A stretch of 64,000 nucleotides of DNA from Gambelia wislizenii (Eukaryota > Chordata > Lepidosauria > Squamata > Crotaphytidae), in contig JAUMIR010000004.1 in assembly GCA_030847615.1 (NCBI GenBank), positions 101,446,001 to 101,510,000 on the forward strand, read 5' to 3'. The notes beneath the pieces were generated by a model. It made no database searches and had not been told where the DNA came from. It saw only the letters and a list, made by a program, of their open reading frames with translations. Made by a program: the position numbers and the translations under genes. Numbering within the stretch: the first letter of the stretch is position 1; every line of letters starts with the position of its first letter. Shown piece by piece: positions 1 through 11,700 of the stretch.

Positions 1-387
1 TATTGTTCTTATAAACAGGGCCCACAATTCTGATACCCTCCTGATAGCATTTGCATCCACTAGAAACAGCAGGTTTATAGGTAGTAAATGTGAAGAAGGA
101 GTCATCAGTGGCTCAGTGGGTGTTGACATTAAGGCTTTCAGCACTGAGTGCAAACTCTAGGAGGGAAACCTATGCACAACAGGAGGGTTAAGCAGATATG
201 CCCTGCACAGATATCTCCTGCTGTGAAGATGAGCTCCCAAGGCAGTTTCCCCATGCTTGGACAAAACTGAAGGTAGCATGGATCCCTGAAGTTTCAGAAT
301 ATTTGGCTGGAGGCCTAAGTCTGTTCCTGATTTATGAGCTCTAGCAGCTGTTCTATCTCTGTTGGATTTTGGTATTCCAACTTGCAT
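1..387 (-). pseudogene. DIRS tyrosine-recombinase fragment
   Basis: The minus strand at 157-387 reads GLQPNILKLQ, then a SVLSKHGE-like stretch, then VVHRFPS. This follows the same order as the recombinase of the complete DIRS at 17.1-23.2 kb ([26 protein letters not shown]). It is heavily decayed and is cut at about 388 by the (CT)n tail of a LINE. The part at 1-156 is probably more of the same element, but that is not proven. Confidence 0.5.
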
Positions 388-390
388 CTC

Positions 391-845
391 TCTCTCTCTC
401 TGGCTTTTCTTCGCAAACGAAGATTCAGGAAGGACTCATCCCACGCTTTCTGCAAGTGCGCTGATGATTAAAAAGGCCAATCTGAGATAAACAAGTCTGG
501 TTGCAGAAAGCACAGCAGAAGGTCTCCTTGGGTGTTTCTGGGTTGTGATTCTTTCTGCGTTGTCGTTTCTCTTCAAGACTTGTTCGGCGTGAGTTCTCAA
601 ATAAGGCTGTAGCATTGTGGATAGTGCATCTCCATGCCTCCCGATGTGAGGCCAGGGCGGACCATTGTTGGTGATCAATTTGGCCGAGCCTTAGATGTTG
701 TTTCAGGGAAACCTTGTATCGTTTTTTTGGAGCGCCCCTCTTATGCTGACCCGTGGCAAGTTCACCGTAGAGTACTATTTTTGGGAGGCGATGGTCCTCC
801 ATCCTAGAAACGTGCCCTGCCCAGTGCAGCTGCACCAAGCATAAA
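391..845 (-). mobile_element. 5'-truncated LINE, C-terminal end with zinc finger
   Basis: The minus strand encodes the tail of a non-LTR retrotransposon protein: [20 protein letters not shown], then [17 protein letters not shown], then a Cys/His finger ([21 protein letters not shown] region, spacing C-x2-C-x12-H-x4-C). It lacks the reverse transcriptase. It is nearly identical in its 3' half to 57168-57620, and both copies end in a GA-repeat (CT on plus) after the same terminal sequence. The clade is not resolved. Confidence 0.75.
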
Positions 846-1150
846 AAGGTCTTTCACATTGTCTTGTATATTTGCTATTATAAGAGAAATGAGAAGAGAT
901 TAGTATTAGTTACTTTAGCCAAATAACTAGGCTTAAAGCAGGAGCCCTTTCAGATGTCACACAACAAAGTACAACCAATGTGGGTCTTAAGTGATATACT
1001 GGGCCTTGGAGGAGATGAGGTAATTTTTGTCGTCAGGTGCACCATCTCTGAAAAGTAGTCTGTGGGGGGGGGTGTCACAAGGATGACTGAAACTTTCTCT
1101 AACTACAGCTTCCTCAACACCTTCAAGATCAGTGGTATCACAAGAAAATA

Positions 1151-1410
1151 CAGGTTGAGTATCCCTTATCTGGAAATCCAAAATACTAAAAAATCTGAAA
1201 TTTTAAACATTATATAAAAATATTAAAATATTATATAAAATTACCTTCAGCTTATGTGTATATGAAACATAAATTAATGTAATCTTTAGACTTGGGTCCC
1301 ATCTCCAAAATACCTCATTATGTAGATGTAAATATTCCAAAATCCAATAAAATAATAACAATCAAAACGCTTCTGGTCCCAAGCATTTTGGATAAGGGAT
1401 ACTCTACCTA
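1151..1410. mobile_element. Tigger-like (TcMar) miniature element
   Basis: Left end CAGGTTGAGTATCCCTTATC and right end, inverted, GATAAGGGATACTCTACCTA; TA flanks at 1149-1150 and 1411-1412. 260 bp, no transposase. The termini resemble vertebrate Tigger-derived miniature elements. Confidence 0.75.
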
Positions 1411-3753
1411 TATATTGAAGAATGGGAGGCCGAGGAATTGCTACCACTTTCTGTCCCTCACCCCCTGGCAAAGTACTTAGAAAGTGTATTCTTGTGGCAA
1501 AGAGATCTTACCTGGATTAGGCTGAAGACATCCTGAATCAAATGGAAGAGGTTGACTGGGAATCTACTTGCCCAGATCCATAGTGGTTCTGTTTTGAAAA
1601 TCTGCCATTTTATTCAAATCACCCTGGATGTCTTGGGTTAAAATCAACTGAACGAAGTTTTGGTCTTCCTTATGAATTTATTATCCTTGGATGTGAAGAG
1701 GAACAATCCACATCATTTGGTTTATTTCCTTTGCACCAGCTCAGAAGGCCGGTGTCCGTTAGCTTTCTTTCTGTTAGCTGTTGACTCCCTTGTTTTGCTC
1801 AATTTCATTATATAGCCTTGTCAACAGACAAGTTATAGAACAGATAGAAATAGAGAGTAATACCTCTTCCTGCTTGAGACAATTTACACTGACTCCCCCC
1901 CCCCCAAAAAAAAGGAGAATGAGCACAAGTAAAATGAAGTAGAGACAAAGTGAATTGAATAGATTTAGAAAAGAAAGAACTGAAGAGAGATGCTAAAGGA
2001 TTCTGGCTGCCAAGGCAGAAAAATATCAGAAAGAAACAAAGAGGCTACTCCTTTGCTGGCACCAGGGAGGGCTTGGCTTGCAGGTTAATAGAAAGAAAGC
2101 TAATGGATGAAGAAAGCCTTTGGAGCTGGTGCAAAGGAAATAACCCATTACATGTGATTGCTCCTCTTTGCCAGAGAATGTGTCTGTCTGTCCCCAGGAA
2201 AGATATTTACCTGTGTAGAGCCCTAGATTTTGAAACCTCCTCACCATTATCATGAGCTTTGCCCATAATAAAGTTCATCTGAACAGAACATGTTGATTCT
2301 GCAGCAGTGACTGAAAATACAGACCAGCCAATTGGACCATCTAAATCTCTCCCCAGTTGATGGAATTTTTGGGAAGGGAGAATAGAATCCCTCTACTGTC
2401 TGGCCCTGGAATGGTGCTCCCCACTTCAAAAGATGCACCCTGACTGGAGCCTTTAGAGGCCTATTCTTTCAGGTGTGTACAGGTCTCATTTACATCAGTG
2501 AGTGTCTGAGCTCTAGGGATAGTCCTAACAGGATCTATTTCTGAAGCACTATGTTGGGTCTGAAATGACAGAAGGGTCTACTGAAGAACTCTCTGATGGA
2601 AACGTGCCTGTGATACTACATGAAATCCTAAGTCCTTAAAGATGATCAAGGTCCATTAACTCTGCTGTTCTTTTCTGGCTGGAGAATTTGACTTCCTCCA
2701 TGAGTTTTCTAACATTTGTTGGAGAAAGGGAAGCCAAACTTCTGTGAGTGCCTGTGCATGCCCCAGGTGAATCAGTTTCCTGGGCAGATGGAGATGGTGA
2801 GGAAAGTTCTCTCAGAGTGACTTCTAAACTATTTTGCAGAGGAAGTTATTTTTTTTTTTTTAGCTACAGGTAAAGATGCCTAACTTGAAGGTGTAGGAAA
2901 GTCACAGCCAATACTATTGGTGTAAAAAATACTGTTGGAGCAGAGGCCAAACCAATGAGGAAGGGCTTGAATTGGTATTGATGGCTACCATGAACAAATC
3001 TGAGGAAACACTATTGTATTGGTAGAGGAGACCATGGAGGTATGTTCCATATCTGTGAACGCCAGCAAATCCCCAGGATCAAATGCATCTTATATAGCTT
3101 GAGAGGTCACCATGTAAAATTTCGAATAACTATAAAGTTGATTATATTTTTAAGCCTAAATAGGGGTTGGTGATCTTTTCTTTTTTGAGACTGCAAAGAA
3201 AATGGAATGTACCCTTTTGTCCTACTTTCGCAGAGGCAGTTCTTCCGCCGCTTCCACTATTCATTTTAAATGCCTGAAAGCTTGTAGTACAGTATCTCCT
3301 TTCTTGGGAAATTTTGTCATGGGAAATATTAGAAACTTGTCTCTCGGAAGCACTATTTCATAATTTCAGTAGTGAAAACCCATAAGTCATATTGAAGTTG
3401 CTCATGCTGGGAGTAAGTGGGCAGGTCCTGTCCACCATAAATACATGGGAGTCAGATTCCTTGCCTCCCTCTCTGAACAGCCTATGGACTGCCAGTTTGC
3501 CTGAAAATGATTGAAATCTGAGATGGGACCAGATCCTGTTAATGTTCCTAAAATCTTTAGTTCTTGAAAATCTCCTGGAAGGGTAAAATTGAAAAAGGGG
3601 TTTCAGGCCTGTTACTTATTGTCCTTGTGAGAAATAGGCATGGCTTTTTTCTTCTTCTTGGTTCAATCAGGATGTCTCTTAAGGTATCTTCACCACATGC
3701 TTGTCAACAATGTGCTTGTTGGGAGACCTAGGACTTTTATCAGACATCCCCCT

Positions 3754-3803
3754 GAGAATGTTCTTTTGCCATTCAATTTTTGTGCGGGCAAAAGAATGTT
3801 CTC
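3754..3803. repeat. Short inverted repeat (17-bp arms)
   Basis: Left arm 3754-3770 starts GAGAATGTTC. Right arm 3787-3803 ends GAATGTTCTC. Fifteen of 17 positions pair around a 16-nt loop. Confidence 0.7.
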
Positions 3804-4010
3804 CCCTGCACTTACCTCCTTTCCCGGCAAAGGCTCCTCCGGTAATAAAGAGGAAATAAATGGAGCTCCCTTCAATTCCTCTTTTGAAATCCCACAAATG
3901 AAATTCAAACTTTAAAACCAAAATAAAGCATTGTAAGTTACATCAAGTAGTTAACATACTTAAAAATCCCCAAGTAACCTGGGGAAGGTAAAAAACAAAC
4001 AAGCGAAAAA

Positions 4011-4061
4011 CATAACCACAAAAGGGTGGATGTATGATCTGCACGCCCTTTTGTGGTTATG
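4011..4061. repeat. Near-perfect hairpin (18-bp arms)
   Basis: Left arm CATAACCACAAAAGGGTG (4011-4028) and right arm CGCCCTTTTGTGGTTATG (4044-4061) pair at 17 of 18 positions, with a 15-nt loop. It may be the core of a miniature transposon. Confidence 0.8.
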
Positions 4062-6246
4062 TGGCATCCTTATGATGCTGTATTTTGAGTGTCTGATAAA
4101 GTCTTTATGTGGCTTCTTAGATCTAGCACAAAGTTTCCCTGTTGTCATATGAATTGGAGGCTGAGCAGGAAAGAAATCAGTAGGACAAAAAGAGCAGGAT
4201 CCAGGGGAAATGATAGCAAGGGTAGAACACTTTTTTTTAGAGGAAAGGAAAGGTACAACATCAAAGGGAATAGAAAAAAGAAAAAATATTACAGATGAAG
4301 ATGTAATATATATCACAGAGGAGGTGCCAAACTAGCCTGGGCTAAGGCAGGATGAAAACTGAGAAGGAGCCTGTAGACTGAAAGAACAAAGCACCTTCAA
4401 AGTTATGTGTCTGAAAAATGAGAAGGGACACGTGGAAAAGCAAACACTGATTGCATATATATAAAAATGAAGGGAAAAATAAAAACATCTGTTTAATTTT
4501 TGCCTGGCCTGGCCATGGGAGTTAATCATGGATGGCTCCTTCCAGCAGCCTTGAGAATGCAAAATCTATAGCCTCTATGCTCCTGATTTCCAAAGAACTA
4601 TTCAGGAGGTGGGGATAAAGAACAACTAAGGTGGGTGGGAAAGAAAACAACCATCTAACACTTTAGCCAGGCCCGATTTTTATTTTTGGCTTCTGAGGTG
4701 TAACCAGCAACTTCTCTCATTTTTGTGAGAGAACACTAATAGTGTTCAAATTAATGCCAGGTTATTACATTCTTCTACATAAATAAAATCACACAAAGTG
4801 TGCAATTCATATCTTTTTAAAAGTCCATGTTATTAGAGTTATGGTTATTAAGTACCATTTTAGGATATTGCACCACTGATCAACCTTACCTAGAATCCAT
4901 TTTGTAAGTATTAGTGCTCACTACTTTTTCTTTCTCATTACCATAAAGCAAAGGTTTAACATGAGATAACCAGATTTAAGACCACTACCGGAGTTATAAT
5001 CTCAAACCTCTAGGTATCATGGGGTGGCAGCTGTCAAGGTATGCAATAAAAGCTCTGTTGCCTGAAGATGCCCTGCTATGTCAAGGCATAGGGATTGCAG
5101 ACATTCTGCCATGGCTTAGTAAATACGGGGATATAGTTTATAAACCAGTGGAATACAGCACTTGGTTTGTACAAAAGTATACCTATCTGCGTTTTAATAT
5201 TTACTGTAGTTCTAAAGTGCCTTATATACTCCATATTCAAGAACAGCCATCCTTGTGAACTTAAACCATGTATACTGAAGAGCAAGAGAACGGCTACATT
5301 GAATTCTACAGTGCTACTTTGTAACCTAGAGAAGCCACATCTTTGAAGAGATGTTGTTCATGTTCTGCTCTTGAATAGGACTAGAGAAGAAAGTTTGCTC
5401 TAATTTCTCCAGTTGTGGAGGACACGTTTAATTGCCCATTCCTTTCCTTGTCAGGTATATTGCCAACAAAACCAAGGTCTTTTTTATACTCAGTTTTCTG
5501 GCCATGAGGCTATATGTGGTTGAACTCAAGTAGCATTTGTTTCTGTAACTGAGGAGTGCACTGCAAAGTCTTCAGCGATTCTGGGCAAACAGGAAACTGT
5601 CCACCTTGATAAGGGTTTGATTGAGGGGCTCCAAGAATCCCACTGAGCTGAGGCACAGTGATTATTCATGAGAGAGTACCCAAAGTTTTTAAAAGCACTT
5701 AGACTCAGGAGACCATGTACTATTGACCTTTAATCACACTTGAAATACTGTAAAATCAAGCACACCATCAGTAATTTACACCGGACAGTTTGGTTTACTG
5801 GCAAAACTCTTGGCAGCTATCACTTGTTTGTTTTGTCGAGGTAGGGTATTAGTATTGCATACAAATCGTTTTGCCTTTTATTCAAATGTTTAACTGCTTG
5901 TATAATCAAATATTTAACTGCAATTACTATGTTCATATTTTAATAGAGCAACCTTATGCATGCCTACTCAAAAGTAAGATGTTTTGTTCAGTGGAGCTTA
6001 CTTGCAGGAAAGTGTGAAGAGGACTGCAGTTTAAATGGCTTTGTCCTCTTCATAAAAGGAACTGTGAGCTATGTAGACAGCATGTAATATGTTTTATGTT
6101 GTTTTTGAGCTAAAACATAAATCTATCTACTGTAATTCACAGCTGATTGATATAGAGAAAAGCCTTCTTTGTGCTGTGATTTAGTTTTTTCTTCCCTTGG
6201 AACTATTTGATTCTGTTTTATAACATTTTATAAAGCCTACTTTTTG

Positions 6247-6252
6247 AAATAA
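6247..6252 (+). terminator. Possible poly(A) signal of a convergent plus-strand gene
   Basis: AATAAA on the plus strand with a T-rich and GT-rich downstream region (TGTGTAAATGTGC). It sits about 280 bp from the USP24 3' end. In mammals PCSK9 converges on USP24, but no PCSK9 exon was recognised in this window, so the gene identity is open. Confidence 0.3.
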
Positions 6253-6524
6253 AGTTTCATATGATTTTTCTTGGATGCATGTGTAAATGTGCTTGACTTA
6301 CTAGCCAGATAAATTAGAATATAAGAGAAATGAGTTAAAATGTTGAGGCACTATTGTACTCTTAACTTCCACACACATGGCCGGTAAAGATAAAATGCAA
6401 CATAATGAAGCTCCTAAATTTATTCCATGGGACTACTGAGTAATTCGCTGGGTAAAATGGGCAAACAAAATGTCCATTGGTTTCTTTCTTTCTTTTTTGC
6501 AACTTAATGATCACACAGTTTTTT

Positions 6525-8685
6525 TGTGAGAGGAATAAACTTTATTCTGTTGACCAGGACTTTTTCCCCCATGACAACAGCCTTTCCCAGTTCCAAGTGC
6601 CTTTTGAACTATTTGCCCAAAAACATACACAAAGAGAGTATCCAGTCAAACTGTGATTGCCCCACCTCGACAGACCATTCTGTTAATATGTATAAAATCC
6701 ATTTTTCATCCAAAAAACTGGCAGTAAAACTGACCCCAACATAGAAACATGTCACAATTTACACAGCAAACTAGATTTGTTGCTTTAGATTTTCTCTTAA
6801 AAAAAATATTCTTCAGCAGTTTCTGGTGATAGCAGCTGGAGACGAAATAACTGACCAGGTATCATACTTGGAAACCAAAACCATCAACTTTGTTCAAGCA
6901 AAAAGGACCAGGAAACAGCTTGCAATCGTTTCAGAATATCTGATGGGAAAGCAGACTGTCATGGGATTTTGCAAGCTATGTTCTGTTTTGACTTGTGGTC
7001 AAACTTTTTCCATAGGAAATTCTGGTTCCTTTGGACTAAGAAGAATCACGTGATGCAATAAGGGAAGGGTGGGACATTAAACTGTATTCCAAATTTTAAA
7101 ACTTCACATCTAAAATTTTTCAGGTAAACACCCAAAATGCTGCCATTGTTTTTTTGCACATGCAGGGTTGAACCCCCCCCCCCGTTTCCTTTGACTCATG
7201 CTTGTGGCAAAAATTCCAACTGTACAGCTAGTTCCTTCAACAGTGAAATGACCTAATATATTCACAACTAGTGCACAAAAGTAAAGAAAGCTATATGCCT
7301 GATCAGGTTTTGCAACCATACATAGAGGTCAAAAGAAAAAAAAAGGCACTTTTTGGCTATTTGTGCCTTTGACTTGGCAAATCTTTTCACAAAAGAGGTA
7401 ACCCAGGCACTCTTAATGACTTCCCCTTAATTTACGTGCATGGTGCATTTTGTTTAACTTAAGGCAAAATCCCTGAACGAAGGCAAAAGCAGTGAAGAAA
7501 AACGTGAAAAGTGAAGATGAAACTTAACATTGGCACAGACAAAACTAATATCTAGAGCTGCTAAAGAGATCACTTAACTGCATTTCACATGGGAAGATAC
7601 CCATATCAAGTTCAATCAATTTCCAGTTATTAAAGAACCAATAAATCTGTTGGACTTCAAATGTTGCCTAGCTAAGCAAAACAAAGCCAACAATCCTTTG
7701 CCTGTCTAAAAAGTTTTTAATAATAATAAAAAAATCATATTCCTGCTTAAGGAATCATGCAGCCAATTCCAACTCGTTCAATATGTAAGCATAAGCAAAT
7801 GATTGCAGATCACATCATTAAGACTACAATTTATTCAATATGTCTCCAAGCATTAGAATGATCATTTAAGGAGGCAAACAGCAATAAAATTGTCTTAAAG
7901 TGCTTTTTGAGAAACTTACTCATCAACATTGGAAAAAAAAATCAACTGAAGCCATAATACGTGTGTACTCTTGAATTTAACAAAGCTCTTACTATTCTTA
8001 CCCATTTACTTATGACCTGAGGGGGGAAAAATTACCAATTCCAGGCTTCCTTGTGCCAAAACCATTCCATAAGGAATAACCATCCTTACAGAAAAGGGCT
8101 CTTTTAACAAACCCTTTCTGTAAAGCGCTGTACAAATTACCTCGGAGACATATTAAATATAAAGGGCCTTGTGTAAACTGATTCTTAATATTTTACAGTG
8201 CCAAGTGTAAGCTGTCACATATTTTTACATAATTTTGAATATTCCTATCCAATATTTTCAGAAAGATTTAAAAATTTGCCCTTCATATCTAAAGGCAGTC
8301 CGATTTTTTTTCTTCTGTATAAAAACCAAGGTTTTTTTGCAGCATCACAGAAAAGCAATAGTTTTACATTCACTCATTAAAGGTTCACCATAATAAAAAT
8401 TTCAACCACTTTATTCTTCCTCCTTAAATTGGTAAAACCTTCGACAGCTTTTAATTTACTCATGCCTTGACTAGCATCCCAAAAGAACTGCTGAGGATGG
8501 GAGCATCTCCTAGCCAGGTGCTTAAACTTCTCAGTTGAAGAATAGCTCTTAGGAAGTAGCATGGCTACTGATTCTTAGAAAGCTTTCACTTCAGATTCTT
8601 CTAAAGCAGAAAGCAGTGGGATACTAGCAATTTCAAGATGCCAGGTATCCAGTACTTGTTTTGTTCCTCAGCATACACCACCTCA
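6525..8685 (-). other. USP24: USP24 3' UTR (inferred extent)
   Basis: About 2.2 kb of AT-rich sequence from the stop codon to the first well-placed minus-strand AATAAA (6541-6546). No transposon was recognised in it, which fits a retained UTR. A second AATAAA on the minus strand near 7831 could give a shorter form. The 3' boundary is inferred, not seen in transcript data. Confidence 0.6.
6541..6546 (-). terminator. Poly(A) signal AATAAA for USP24
   Basis: The minus strand reads AATAAA, followed about 17 nt later by CACA and then a GT-rich stretch (CTGTGTGATC), the usual arrangement for cleavage near 6522-6527. The plus strand carries its own AATAAA at 6534-6539, adjacent and head to head. 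Confidence 0.6.
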
Positions 8686-8748
8686 CTAAGGGTCCACATC
8701 ATCAAGGTCACTTTTAGGTTCACCGATCATCATGGGAGATACCGAACC
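8686..8748 (-). CDS. USP24: USP24 last coding exon with stop codon
   Basis: 63 nt coding: [20 protein letters not shown] then TAG at 8686-8688. The acidic terminus is the known USP24 C-terminus. The exon continues as 3' UTR. Confidence 0.96.
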   Translation of the reverse strand, partial: GSVSPMMIGEPKSDLDDVDP

Positions 8749-11700
8749 CTTTAAAAACAGAAACAGGCGTTAGGATACACTGTAAAAAGTGAAGTACGGT
8801 ACTGTTGCATGGCTGATGTTTAGCTGTTTTCACTAGTTGTCTGGCCTGCACACTGCAACAGGCCAGTTCACTAAAGGAAAATTGACTTGACTAGCACAAA
8901 TTAGATCAGGAAGGCACAGAAACTGTGATAAATTGTGTCATAAAATGAAAGTACTTGTGTAATGAGGCCAGCTTTAAAAGTATTAGACAAATTTATGGAG
9001 GATAAAGCTGTCAACCACTATCGTCATGATGGTTATACATTAGGAGAATTATACCAGTTGCGGGTAAACATGAATGTGAGGAGGGTATTGCTTTCATATC
9101 CTCTTTGTGGGCTTCTCACAGGCATCTAGGTGATCAGTATATGAACATTAATGCTCAAGTGTATAGCTTTTAAATATGATTAAGTATGGCTTTTCTTATA
9201 TTTTTAAAATCCAAAATAAGTGCCAAAAATGTTGCTGATAAAGTTTAATCTTGTGTCTGTATTTTAAAGTCTGAGGTGTTGTTTTCCCCTAAGAGAATAA
9301 AATACTAAAGTTCTCTAATATATTTAAGGTTGCTTTAGAAAGAGATGCACCATAAGCTGGCCTATCAAAGCTAAGTGTCCCTAGCTTTTATTATGAAATT
9401 GTTCTGTACCTGTTACCTACACATTCAATATCACTAGCTGGACCTGGCGTACTATATGCCATTAAAAAACTCCCCCCAAAATGCCCAGTAGACATCATGA
9501 CAACCCAGTAAGGTAGGCTGGTGGGTTTAACTTGCCCCCACCACCAAATTCGGCTGACCACCACCACCAAACTCACCCCCCCACTGCAAAACTCGCCCCC
9601 CCCGCTGCTGAACTCCCCCCCACCACCGCCAAACTCCCTCCAGCAAACTCGCCCCCCTGCTGCCAAACTAACCCCCCAGTGCTCGCTCCCCACCACTGTA
9701 CTCGGGCCCCCACCACTGAACTTGCCCCCCTGCTGCTTGCCCCGCCTCCAAACTGTTCCCCCCCCGCTAAACTTGCCCTCCTGCCGCTGAACTCACCCCC
9801 CCAGTGCTCGCCCTCCTGCCACCGTACTTGGGCCCTCACAGCCGAACTCACCCCCCACCGCCAAACTGGCCCCCACTGCCCCCTGTGCTCCAGCACATGC
9901 CATGCTACACATACACACATGCCACATCCCCCCCCCCATGCTACTCACACTCCCTCTGCAGCCACCATATTTAGAAAGGACTTCAACTTCCACATTGTAC
10001 TGCCCCCAGTGTGCTGACTGGCTGCCCAACAAAGCTTTGATTGATTGGTCAGTTCCCTAAGCAGCCAATTAGCACACTGGAAACGGCAACATACCTAAGA
10101 GAATTATGTATATAGATTTATTCCCTTTATTCACCTTCCTTTTTGATAAATGGCTGCCCTAAATGCATATCCATCTGGAAAACAGACATAATATTCTATT
10201 TTGCTTACTAAGATTTTACATTTATACAACATATCACTTCTGTTACACAAAGCAATTAAAAGCTAAATTCATTTGCACTGGTGGAGTTATGTAAAGACAG
10301 AGAACCACTCAAACAAATGATTTCTCCCTGACATTTTGTTGGCAAGATTTTACGTTAAGGAGCCACCCTCTTACTGTTTTCCACTGATGCATTAAATAAG
10401 CAGTGCCAGCTAGGCAAAATAGCTACTACAGTCGTCCCTCCACATTCGCGGGGGTTACGTTCCACGGACCCCCGCGAATGTGAAAAATCTGCGAATATTG
10501 TTTGCCCCCCCTCCCCCACCATAGCGACCATGGGGCCTCCAGAGGCCCCACAGTCGCTTTCCCCCGCCTCCCCACTCCCTTCCTAGGCCTTTCCGGGGCC
10601 TCTGGAGACCCTCCCGAGGCCCCGTGGATGCCTCCTCAGCCCTCCCCCCTCCCGCCCAAGCCCTCAACGGCGCCTCCCCGGCCCTCCCCAAGGCCTTCGC
10701 GGGGCCTCCGGAGGGTCTCCGAAGGCCTCGCGGAGGCCTTCCAAGCCCTCCCCCCTCCCGCCCAAGCCCTCAACGGGGCCTCCGGAGGGTCTCTGGAGGC
10801 CCCGCGGAGGCCTCCCCGGCCCTCCCCAAGGCCTTTGTGAGGCCTCTGGAGGGTCTCCGAAGGCCCCGTAGAGGCCTTGGGGGGGAGGACTGGGAAGGCC
10901 TCTGCTGGGCCTCTGGAGGCGCCGCGGAGGCCTTCCTGGTCCTCCCCCCTCCCCCCCAAGGCCTTCGCGGGGCCTCCGGAGGGTGTCCAAAGGCCCCGTG
11001 GAGGCCTCCCCGGCCCTCCCCGCTCCCTCCCAGGGCTTTCACGGGGCCTCTGGAGGCCCCATGTCACGGTATTGCGGGGGCCTGGGGGCCCCTGTCCCAA
11101 AACTGCGAATACTCAAAACCGCGAATGTTGAGTTCGCGAATGTGGAGGGACAACTGTATTTCATTATAAAACAGATGGACATCTTAAGTCGGGGTGGGCG
11201 ACAGCTGGGGGTTAGAGAAGGTACACTGGTAACTTTCACAACCATCAGGGTCCGAAATGTTGACAATAAATTAGTAGCAGTGGAGTATCTGTTGCGCTAC
11301 AGCCTGCTGGAGTTTGTCTATGCTCAGGAGTCCAGCCAGGAATCAGGTTAGCAGAGTAGCAAACCAGATTCTTCCAGCATGTTCAGTGTTCAATGAGTAG
11401 ATGGACATACTTAGTGTCTAAAAATTAACAGTCTTTATTGTTTATATCCTAAACTACAAACAAAATCATTGCTCTAATAGCTAAGCGTACAGTTAGCAGT
11501 CAGTCAAATAAGTAAGTTGAAGAAGTGAAGTGGGCTGCCTTGCACCATTACTTATATAGGGTTTCCCAGCTGTTCTAGCAAGTTCTAGCAACTCCCCTTC
11601 ATTCAGTTGGTGACTGGTGACATCATCTCACATCATTACTAGCATGCTATCTCCCTTCTCTTAGTCATACTGAGATAAGTGGGCAGAAAAACATCAGCTG

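Larger units (their letters stand above)
1411..6240. other. Intergenic sequence, no gene recognised
   Basis: AT-rich DNA without a convincing exon or ORF on either strand. It holds two hairpins (3754-3803 and 4011-4061) described separately. The stretch below 6247 could be the 3' UTR of a convergent gene. Confidence 0.5.

Noticed and set aside
4011..4061. microRNA gene
   Set aside because: The stem is only 18 bp with a total length near 50 nt, shorter than typical precursors, and there is no other support.
1..6240. PCSK9 coding exons expected from mammalian gene order
   Set aside because: No Cys-rich or subtilisin-like coding sequence was recognised on the plus strand; only a possible poly(A) signal.
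9391..10032. Pro-rich and Gly-rich ORFs on both strands
   Set aside because: By-products of the C-rich array in Helitron copy 1; no start context or conserved domain.
10455..11351. Several Pro/Arg/Gly-rich ORFs of 80-180 codons on both strands
   Set aside because: They fall in the GC-rich minisatellite of the Tigger-like element, where stops are rare by composition.
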